Assembly: GCA_964634385.1 (NCBI GenBank)
Contig: CAZWIZ010000002.1
Coordinates: 89,783-153,782 of the forward strand
Direction: 5' to 3'
Source: JAFGXW01 sp964634385
GTDB lineage: Bacteria; Bacillota_I; Bacilli_A; Izemoplasmatales; Izemoplasmataceae
Length of the DNA: 64,000 nucleotides
The position numbers and the translations under genes were made by a program. The notes under the pieces are model-generated. The model did not search any database. It had not been told where the DNA came from and was given only the letters and a program-made list of their open reading frames with translations. This document shows positions 18,885 through 25,954 of this stretch, piece by piece; position 1 is the stretch's first letter, and every line of letters begins with the position of its first letter.

Positions 18885-19230
18885 TGCAAAAAAGGGGCTA
18901 TAAGGAAACATTCCTAACATCTTAAAAATTTTTATAGATTACTTCTTTACCAGCTTTCTTTTCAAAAGAAAAAGCTAAGAGAGATTTCTTCTACTTCAGT
19001 ATACGAAAACTGCACTCTCTCTTTTTCATAGTTTCCTATATCAAAGTTTATGAGTGCAGTTTATTTATTATTGTAAAATATTATTATTAAGCCACTTCTT
19101 TTTTCTTATAGCGATAAATTCCATTCGCTGTTGTTAATGCAGTACCGATGATTAATGTTAAGTAATATAATAAATACATTGATATGATATCAAAATCATA
19201 TCATTATAATTAAATTGTTGATAAAATAAA
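18885..19230. other. Gene-free stretch with inverted repeats and a small membrane-anchor-like ORF
   Basis: No full gene. An inverted repeat AAACTGCACTC (about 19008-19018) / GAGTGCAGTTT (about 19049-19059) and an imperfect hairpin AGCTTTCTTTT...AAGAAAAAGCT near 18951-18976 are visible. On the minus strand a ~30-codon open frame (about 19090-19180) encodes MYLLYYLTLIIGTALTTANG followed by a basic KKK tail, resembling the C-terminal membrane anchor of a surface protein. It lacks a ribosome site and is probably a relic. Confidence 0.5.
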
Positions 19231-19255
19231 AAATACCTCAGATTTCGAGGTATTT
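19231..19255. terminator. tpiA terminator
   Basis: AAATACCTC (19231-19239) pairs with GAGGTATTT (19247-19255); T-rich on the minus side, 8 nt after the tpiA stop. Also T-tailed on the plus strand. Confidence 0.85.
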
Positions 19256-19262
19256 TTATATT

Positions 19263-20018
19263 TTATTTTACTCCAGCTTGAACTAATTCTACGAAAGAAA
19301 CAGCATCTAAACTAGCTCCACCAACAAGTGCACCATCAATATCTGACATTGATAATAACTCTTTAATATTAGCTGGTTTCACAGATCCACCATATTGAAT
19401 TCTCATTGCTTCTGCAGTTTCTTTGTCATATAAATCAGCAACAACTTTTCTAATTGCTTTAATTGTATCATTAGCCATTTCAGCAGTAGCTGTTTTACCA
19501 GTTCCAATTGCCCAAATAGGTTCATAAGCAAGAACCAGTACTTTAATTTGTTCTTTATCAAGTCCTTTTAACGCTTTTATTACTTGAACTTTTAAATATT
19601 CATCCGTTTTATTTTCTTCTCTAATTTGTAAACTTTCACCAACACATACAATTGGATTTAATCCATGATTATATGCATGATGAACTTTTTTATTTACAGA
19701 TTCATCTGTTTCGTTATAGTACGCTCTTCTTTCACTATGTCCAATAATAATATATTCAACACCAATATCTTTTAATAATAATGCACTAGTTTCCCCGGTG
19801 AAAGCACCATTATTTAAATAATGCATATTTTGAGCACCTATTCTTAAATTCTCACCTTGTCTTTTTACCATATCTCTTAAAATAGGTGATTGTGGACAAA
19901 TAACACTATCAACAAATTCTTTTGATGGTAATTTTTCGTTTACATTATAAATAAATTGTAATGCTTCATCTCTTGTTTTATTCATTTTCCAGTTTCCAGC
20001 AATAATTGGTTTTCTCAT
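19263..20018 (-). CDS. tpiA: Triosephosphate isomerase
   Basis: Interconverts dihydroxyacetone phosphate and glyceraldehyde-3-phosphate in glycolysis. 251 aa TIM barrel. Catalytic Lys in AGNWKMNK, catalytic His in IIGHSERR, catalytic Glu in LAYEPIWAIGTG, phosphate loop YGGSVKP. Follows pgk by 29 nt on the same strand, forming a pgk-tpiA glycolytic pair; gap, pgm and eno are not in this window. Confidence 0.98.
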   Translation of the reverse strand: MRKPIIAGNWKMNKTRDEALQFIYNVNEKLPSKEFVDSVICPQSPILRDMVKRQGENLRIGAQNMHYLNNGAFTGETSALLLKDIGVEYIIIGHSERRAYYNETDESVNKKVHHAYNHGLNPIVCVGESLQIREENKTDEYLKVQVIKALKGLDKEQIKVLVLAYEPIWAIGTGKTATAEMANDTIKAIRKVVADLYDKETAEAMRIQYGGSVKPANIKELLSMSDIDGALVGGASLDAVSFVELVQAGVK

Positions 20019-20047
20019 TTAATTCTCATCCTAACTTTTCTTTTGTT

Positions 20048-21241
20048 TTATAACTCGTCTATACAAGCAAGACCTGGTAAAATCTTACCTTCTAAATATT
20101 CTAATGAAGCTCCACCACCTGTAGATATATGAGTAACTTTATCAGCATATCCATTTTGAATTACAGCAGCAGCACTATCTCCACCACCTATAATAGTTGT
20201 AGCGTTTTTTAAATTAGCTAATGCTTCACAAATACCAATAGTTCCAGAAGCAAAATTACTAAATTCAAATACTCCTACTGGCCCATTCCAAACAACAGTT
20301 TTTGCATCTTGTAATATTTTTGTATATTTAGCTAATGTTTTAGGACCAATATCTAATCCCATTTGATTAACAGGGATTTTATCAAAATCTACAATGTTAA
20401 CAGGTGTTTCATTACTGAACTCTGTTGTAATTATAATATCTTCAGGTAAAACTATTTTTCCATTTGCCTCATCTAATAATTGTTGAGCTAATTCTAATTT
20501 ATCATCTTCACAAATTGATGTACCAATTTCATATCCTAATGTTTTAAAGAACGTATAACTCATTCCTCCACCGATTAAAATCTTATCAGCTTTTTTAAGT
20601 AAGTTTTTAATAACACCAATTTTATCTCCTACTTTGGCTCCACCTAAAATAGCTACAAATGGTCTTTGAGGATTATCTACTGCCCCACCAATAAATTTAA
20701 TTTCTTTTTCTAACAAGAATCCAGCGGCTACTTCATCGATATTAGCTGCAATCCCTACATTTGATGCATGTGAACGATGTGCAGTTCCAAAAGCATCATT
20801 AACAAACACATCTCCTAGTGATGCCCAATATGCTCCAAGTGCTGGATCATTCTTAGATTCTTTTTTACTATCAATATCTTCAAAACGAGTATTTTCAAAC
20901 ATTAATACTTCTCCAGGTTTTAATGCTTTAATAGCGTCCTCTAATATTTTTCCTCTTGTATATGGAATAAATAAAACTTTTTGTCCTAAATATTCTTCTA
21001 ACTTTTCGGCAATAGGTTTTAAACTTTTACCTTCTTTATCTTTCTCTGTTTTAACTCTTCCTAAATGTGAAAATAAAACTATTTTACCTTTATTTTCTAT
21101 GACATATTTAATTGTTGGTAAAGCTTGAACTATTCTATTATCATCAGTAATTATTCCATCTTTCATAGGAACATTAAAATCCACTCTTATTAGTACAACT
21201 TTTCCATTTACTTCTAAATTATTAACTATTTTTTTAGCCAC
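20048..21241 (-). CDS. pgk: Phosphoglycerate kinase
   Basis: Substrate-level phosphorylation of ADP from 1,3-bisphosphoglycerate. 397 aa, full length: RVDFNVPMKDG near the N-terminus, LFSHLGRVK, nucleotide site GGAKVGDKIGVI, and the C-terminal GGGDSAAAV. Uses GTG as start, preceded by TAGGAGGTAAAAAA. First gene of pgk-tpiA. Confidence 0.98.
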   Translation of the reverse strand: MAKKIVNNLEVNGKVVLIRVDFNVPMKDGIITDDNRIVQALPTIKYVIENKGKIVLFSHLGRVKTEKDKEGKSLKPIAEKLEEYLGQKVLFIPYTRGKILEDAIKALKPGEVLMFENTRFEDIDSKKESKNDPALGAYWASLGDVFVNDAFGTAHRSHASNVGIAANIDEVAAGFLLEKEIKFIGGAVDNPQRPFVAILGGAKVGDKIGVIKNLLKKADKILIGGGMSYTFFKTLGYEIGTSICEDDKLELAQQLLDEANGKIVLPEDIIITTEFSNETPVNIVDFDKIPVNQMGLDIGPKTLAKYTKILQDAKTVVWNGPVGVFEFSNFASGTIGICEALANLKNATTIIGGGDSAAAVIQNGYADKVTHISTGGGASLEYLEGKILPGLACIDEL

Positions 21242-21396
21242 TTTTTTACCTCCTAATTATTTTGTCCATATTTATTATACTAAATAACTTATATAAAATC
21301 TATTGTTATGATAAATGAAAACACTTTCTTTTATTTATATATTAAAGAAGTTATATTTTTTAAAAAAATTAGTTAAGTAATAAATACAATATATAA

Positions 21397-21804
21397 TTAT
21401 GTATTGTTCTCAATATATTGAATAATATATTTAATCCTTTCATGTTGTTTAATAACTTTTTTAATACTAATATTAATAATTAATTCATCAAAATTTTCAA
21501 ATATAATTTTCGTTTTCTTAGAAGTAATTCTTTTATATGACAAAACACTATGATAATTAATAAAAACCATATCATATTCTCTTAAAGACTTCGTTGGATA
21601 AACAAATACCTCATCATTGATATATATAGGAATATTATTATTTTGTCTTAATAATCTGCTTATTGCTTTTCTTCTTCCATCAAAAGTAGCTAAATAATCT
21701 AAACATAAATTGTTTAAATACTGTTTCATTCCTATTTGTAATATTTCTTCTTTTTCTTCACTTTTTAACATTACTCCGTTGATATGTCTTTTAAGATAAT
21801 ACAT
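21397..21804 (-). CDS. ComK-family competence transcription factor-like protein
   Basis: 135 aa. The sequence follows the ComK family plan: N-terminal strand region, FDGRRKAISRLLRQ, NIPIYINDEVFVYPTKS, HSVLSYKRITSKKTKIIFEN, and a C-terminal helix ending IKYIIQYI. In Bacillus ComK activates late competence genes by binding A/T-rich boxes; in other lineages it can regulate other targets. The ATG at 21804 is chosen for the GTAGGTGAT ribosome site; an upstream in-frame ATG lacks one. Alone, upstream of pgk. No competence genes in the window. Confidence 0.78.
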   Translation of the reverse strand: MYYLKRHINGVMLKSEEKEEILQIGMKQYLNNLCLDYLATFDGRRKAISRLLRQNNNIPIYINDEVFVYPTKSLREYDMVFINYHSVLSYKRITSKKTKIIFENFDELIINISIKKVIKQHERIKYIIQYIENNT

Positions 21805-22274
21805 AGAATCACCTACTAATATCATAATATGATTGTTTTATTTGTCTAGTAAATGTTATTGAAAAATTCTATTTCAAAATATACTCTATTAACTGCACAA
21901 TTATTTCTTTGCTTTAGATGTGTTAGCTATCAGTACTTCAGGTATTACAATAAGAGAGTAATCACTTCATAAATATTGATTGAGATTCCGTTATTTTAAA
22001 AAAGAGTTAACAATTAAAAGCAAATAAAAGTAAAAGCAATGAAAATCATTGCTTTTATGATGTTTTTTAAAGTGCTCTATAAACTAAACTGTAGTCTAAA
22101 TAAATATGACTAAAATGAATTTCATGTCTATTCTTGATTATCCTGAATATAAAGAATATAAGTTTTATCGCACTTTTCTACCAATTGATATTTATAACTC
22201 TAATTTCAAGAAATATTTACTTTTTATTTCTTTCGTATACTCTTTTGCCATATGTTTTTTTGTTTACTATATTT
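21805..22274. other. Intergenic stretch between comK-like gene and manA
   Basis: About 470 bases without a gene I can support. It contains a hairpin at 22031-22057. A 63-codon plus-strand frame at 22106-22297 has no ribosome site and runs into the end of manA; it is not called. Confidence 0.5.
22031..22057 (-). terminator. Perfect 12-bp hairpin downstream of manA
   Basis: Arms 22031-22042 and 22046-22057 pair perfectly around an AAA loop, with T-rich sequence after it on the minus strand. It is about 220 nt beyond the manA stop, the nearest plausible end for that transcript. Confidence 0.55.
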
Positions 22275-23171
22275 TTAATCACTTACTTTTAAGTTAATTT
22301 TAGCTAGTTTTAGTTGACCTACTACTTCATAATCATCTTTACTAGTAACAAAAATAAAATCACCTTTTTTCACGGAAGTGCTCCCGATTTTTCCAACACC
22401 ATCAATAATAAAATAATAATCTCCATATTGATCCGCTTGATAATTTATCTGTCCTCTATTATCTAATATGATAAAACTAAAATAATCCGTATTACCACTT
22501 CTTACACGTTTATTATCAGGGATTTTAACAACATCTAAAGCTGCTTTTTGATGTAGTTCTCTAGGTTTCCCATTTTCTAAGCGATTATAATCATAAAATC
22601 TGAATGTCAAGTTAGATGATTGTTGAACTTCTAAAAGGACCGTTCCTGCACATATCGCATGAATTGTCCCTGCTGGAATTTGGAACATGTCATTACTTTT
22701 AATAGGGATTTTATTCAAGATATCATCATACTTGTTTTCAGCTATTGCTTGAATAATAGTCTCCTTTTTTTTGGCTTTATGGCCAATAATTATCTTTGTT
22801 TCATCCAACGCCTCTAAGATATACCAACATTCAGTTTTACCGACTGAATTATAATATTTTTTTGCATAGTTATTGTCGGGATGAACTTGCACACTTAAGT
22901 CTAATTTTGCGTCTATTACTTTTACAAGAATTGGGAATTCTTCGTTTGGATAATTCCCAAACAAAGCTTTTTCCTTTGTGTATAACTCTCTTAATGTTAA
23001 TCCAGTAAATTTACCGTTTGTAATTATTGAAGAACTTTGATTGTAAGCACTTATCCCCCATGCTTCACCACACTTATCAGATGAATTATAGTCGAACATT
23101 TTTTTAAGTTTATTTCCACCCCATATTTTATCAAAATATTTCGGTTTAAGTTTTATAATAATTTCAATCAT
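22275..23171 (-). CDS. manA: Mannose-6-phosphate isomerase, class I (cupin)
   Basis: Zinc enzyme converting mannose-6-phosphate to fructose-6-phosphate. 298 aa, the compact Firmicutes form. LKPKYFDKIWGG at the start, VQVHPDNNYAK (metal-binding His), KTECWYIL, and AGTIHAICAGTVLLEVQQSSN. The AGAGGAGG ribosome site abuts the ATG with no spacer, so true initiation may be a few codons downstream at a non-ATG codon. At the end of the GH38/ABC locus it fits processing of mannose released there, but no mannose kinase is present nearby. Confidence 0.93.
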   Translation of the reverse strand: MIEIIIKLKPKYFDKIWGGNKLKKMFDYNSSDKCGEAWGISAYNQSSSIITNGKFTGLTLRELYTKEKALFGNYPNEEFPILVKVIDAKLDLSVQVHPDNNYAKKYYNSVGKTECWYILEALDETKIIIGHKAKKKETIIQAIAENKYDDILNKIPIKSNDMFQIPAGTIHAICAGTVLLEVQQSSNLTFRFYDYNRLENGKPRELHQKAALDVVKIPDNKRVRSGNTDYFSFIILDNRGQINYQADQYGDYYFIIDGVGKIGSTSVKKGDFIFVTSKDDYEVVGQLKLAKINLKVSD

Positions 23172-23484
23172 CCTCCTCTATATTTCATTTATTCTGTTTG
23201 TCCTAATCCAATTATAACAAAGAAATACTCAAATATAAATACCCTATAAAAAGCCTTTTGAAATTAGAAGAAAACTTTTATTTTTAGCAACACCCTAAAT
23301 AGGTAAGATTCATTGGAATTCTTTATTCAATATATTTATTAAATATGATAAATTCCTTTAAATGTTTTATTATTAATCCAAAAAAAATTAGAAAACATAA
23401 AATTAATTAGTATTTAATATAAACAAGGAGAATAACTACAATCTAGTAATTATTACTCCTTATTTTAATTCTCGGATTTACCAC
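23172..23484. other. Intergenic stretch between manA and glycerate kinase
   Basis: 313 A/T-rich bases with no coding sequence seen. It contains a hairpin at 23425-23461 (AAGGAG/CTCCTT ends with interrupted A/T pairs) that may terminate the glycerate kinase transcript, and it must contain the manA promoter if manA is transcribed separately. Confidence 0.5.
23425..23461 (-). terminator. Possible terminator after glycerate kinase
   Basis: AAGGAG (23425-23430) pairs with CTCCTT (23456-23461), with further interrupted A/T pairing inside, 24 nt after the stop on the minus strand; the T-tract is weak. Confidence 0.45.
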
Positions 23485-24591
23485 TTACTTTAAATCTATC
23501 GTTTTCATTAACTTATTCAAGCAATATTGCGGGTTTTCTAATGATTCTTCTAACGAACAAATGCTAGGCACAACTGTATAAATTTTATCAAAGAGATTAG
23601 ACATTGTAGTTATTGAAGACAAGGGAAATATCCCAATTACATTTTTATGATGTTTTTTTGCCAGTCTCGCGATTTCTATTGGAGCTTTTCCATTTAAAGA
23701 TTGATGATCAAAACTACCTTCCCCAGTAATTATAATATCAGCTTTTTTAATTATTTCTTCCAGTTTCGTTGCTGCTGCGATTACTTCTAATCCACTTTTT
23801 AATTTAGCATTCATAAAAGTTAGCAACCCAAATCCTAGTCCTCCAGCTGCACCTACTCCAGGAACATTACTTAAATCTTTATTAATTGTTTTTTGAACAG
23901 CTTTAGAAAAATGTTCCATATTATTTTCTAAGATTTCCAACATTTTTTTATTAGCGCCTTTTTGTTTTGCATAAATATATGTACAACCATTTTCACCTAA
24001 TAAGGGATTTGTAACATCACATGCCACCTCGATTACAATATTGTGTATTCTAGAATCAAGACTTGATAAATCAATTCTTTCAACTAACCCAATAGTATTA
24101 CCGTTCATTGTTTTTATTAATTGATCTTTATTATCATAAAATTTAACTCCTAAAGCTTGAAGCATTCCACTCCCAGCATCATTTGTGCTAGAACCACCTA
24201 TTCCAATAATTAGCTTGTTAATATTATTATCTAAAGCATGCTTTATTGTTTCTCCTAGGCCATAACTTGAAGTAATAAATGGATTTAAATTATTAACATC
24301 TATTTTTGATATTCCAGACGAAAGAGCAATTTCAACAATTGCTGTTTTATTTCGATTTGTTAAACAATAATGTGATTTATTATAACTACCAAATGCATCT
24401 TGGACTTTTACAGTCTTTAATACACCGTTTGTAGCATGCATTAAAGATTCAACAGTACCTTCACCACCATCAGCAATGGGAACAATATCAATGTTGTTAT
24501 CTTTAGTTTCAATGTTTTGTTTGATAATTTCAGCAACTTCTTTTGAAGACAAAGTTCCTTTAAAAGAGTCAACAGCAATTAAGATATTCAT
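23485..24591 (-). CDS. Glycerate kinase (GarK/GlxK family)
   Basis: Phosphorylates glycerate; members of this family usually make 2-phosphoglycerate, which enters lower glycolysis directly. About 368 aa, normal. MNILIAVDSFKGTLSSKEV at the start, PIADGGEGTVESL, IGIGGSSTNDAGSGMLQALG (phosphate/nucleotide loop), and IITGEGSFDHQSLNGK near the C-terminus. ATG at 24591 chosen for the AAGGA site 6 nt upstream. Directly downstream of a CdaR-type regulator gene and close to the GH38/GH13_18 enzymes that would release glycerate. Confidence 0.93.
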   Translation of the reverse strand: MNILIAVDSFKGTLSSKEVAEIIKQNIETKDNNIDIVPIADGGEGTVESLMHATNGVLKTVKVQDAFGSYNKSHYCLTNRNKTAIVEIALSSGISKIDVNNLNPFITSSYGLGETIKHALDNNINKLIIGIGGSSTNDAGSGMLQALGVKFYDNKDQLIKTMNGNTIGLVERIDLSSLDSRIHNIVIEVACDVTNPLLGENGCTYIYAKQKGANKKMLEILENNMEHFSKAVQKTINKDLSNVPGVGAAGGLGFGLLTFMNAKLKSGLEVIAAATKLEEIIKKADIIITGEGSFDHQSLNGKAPIEIARLAKKHHKNVIGIFPLSSITTMSNLFDKIYTVVPSICSLEESLENPQYCLNKLMKTIDLK

Positions 24592-24664
24592 AACCAGTCC
24601 TTCTTTCATACTTTTATTATACCAAGTTTAGCATGGATTCAATATATTATAGATAAACAAAATG

Positions 24665-24680
24665 CACAAAAATATTTGTG
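24665..24680. promoter_or_regulatory. Candidate regulator-binding palindrome upstream of glycerate kinase
   Basis: CACAAA-AATA-TTTGTG inverted repeat, 74 nt before the glycerate kinase start and just after the CdaR-type gene. It is embedded in TGCACAAAA, a motif repeated in the similar palindrome at 37788-37802. Operator role is inferred. Confidence 0.35.
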
Positions 24681-24718
24681 TATTTTTATTATACATAACA
24701 AAAAATATCAGTAACTAG

Positions 24719-25813
24719 TTACTGTTTATATAATAAAGTTGCAAGATATAAGATTGTAAAATCTCTTAATTTTCTCGGGTCGTATCCTGTAACTTCCTTA
24801 ACTTTTTTTAGCCGATATTGTAATGTATTCTTATGAATAAATAATTTTTCACTAGTTGTATTAATAGAACCATCATTTTGTGCGAATACCATTAACATAT
24901 CTGTCCATTGATCTAATACTTGATTACTTACTCTACCGAAGACTTTCTCTAAATAGGTAGTTTTAATTTCTTCATTTAAGTCTAATAAAATTAACTCTAA
25001 ATCAAAATCACTTAATTTAACAATTTCAAATCTATTTGTACGGTGTGCTAAAGTAACGATTCGATTTGTATTTAAATATTGAAAATAAATCTCAGACACT
25101 TTACTAATATCCTCGCTTACACCAACTGACAACTCAATTGAATATTTCACAGTAATATACTCTTTTATTTTTTCTAATTCTTTAATATTTGTCTTATATA
25201 AAAACAAAACATAATCTCCTTGACTATTTACAATAAGTTCTTCTGATTCAATTCTTTTGTTTATACTATTAAATATTTGTTGTCTCATATTGCTAAATCG
25301 ATGGTTTTTTTCTTGAAGTTTAATAATTACTAATCTTTTAATACTATCTAAATTAATATCTAATGACTTAGCTTTTTGTAAAATAGATTCTGTACTTTCC
25401 AAATTATTTATTATTAATTCTACGAGATATCTAACATTTTCTTGTTTAATTTCTCTTTGATCACGATAATAAAATTCTTTAATTAAAATTTCCGTTAGTT
25501 TTACAATAACTGTAGAAAATTTCTTAATGTCTTCATATTGTCCTGTAATTCCAATCACTGCGACTATTTCCTCGTTAAAAGTAACTGGTAAATTTATTCC
25601 AACTTTAGTCCCTTTGTATTCGTTATCTTTATGAATTATTACTATTTCATGTGTTTCCATCACTTTTTTAGATCCCTCATGATAACTTCCGATTCGGAAT
25701 TTATCACTACTAGCAATAATAATTCCATCAAGATTTATAAAATTAATATCGTGATCAATTACGCCATATAAACTATTCACAATGTTGTTGGCTTGCTTTG
25801 AAGAAATTTTCAT
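24719..25813 (-). CDS. CdaR-type (sugar-diacid/glycerate) transcriptional regulator
   Basis: 364 aa. N-terminal diacid-recognition domain (MKISSKQANNIVNSLYGVID at the start, then INLDGIIIASSD and GINLPVTFNEEIVAVIGITG), a middle GGDEF-like region, and a C-terminal PucR-type helix-turn-helix (HKNTLQYRLKKVKEVTGYDPR). In Enterobacteria CdaR responds to glucarate, galactarate or glycerate. The gene precedes glycerate kinase on the same strand, so glycerate is the likely ligand. ATG preceded by AAGAGGTGATTTT. Confidence 0.9.
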   Translation of the reverse strand: MKISSKQANNIVNSLYGVIDHDINFINLDGIIIASSDKFRIGSYHEGSKKVMETHEIVIIHKDNEYKGTKVGINLPVTFNEEIVAVIGITGQYEDIKKFSTVIVKLTEILIKEFYYRDQREIKQENVRYLVELIINNLESTESILQKAKSLDINLDSIKRLVIIKLQEKNHRFSNMRQQIFNSINKRIESEELIVNSQGDYVLFLYKTNIKELEKIKEYITVKYSIELSVGVSEDISKVSEIYFQYLNTNRIVTLAHRTNRFEIVKLSDFDLELILLDLNEEIKTTYLEKVFGRVSNQVLDQWTDMLMVFAQNDGSINTTSEKLFIHKNTLQYRLKKVKEVTGYDPRKLRDFTILYLATLLYKQ

Positions 25814-25954
25814 AAAATCACCTCTTAATCTATCAATATAGTAACATAGGATATTCTTTTAAAAAATAATAATCTGGTGTTCTTTTATAAGTTAAACATT
25901 CTTCATTTTTATTTTAGCTTTGTTACAAGGATTTCTTATTCTTTTTCATCTTTA

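Noticed and set aside
21880..22020. Possible relic frames in the comK-manA gap (e.g. a short FALDVLAISTSG peptide)
   Set aside because: No recognisable family and stops in all frames; too little to call a pseudogene.
22106..22297. 63-codon plus-strand frame with a hydrophobic C-terminal half
   Set aside because: No ribosome site, no recognisable similarity, and it overlaps the end of manA; probably a chance frame.
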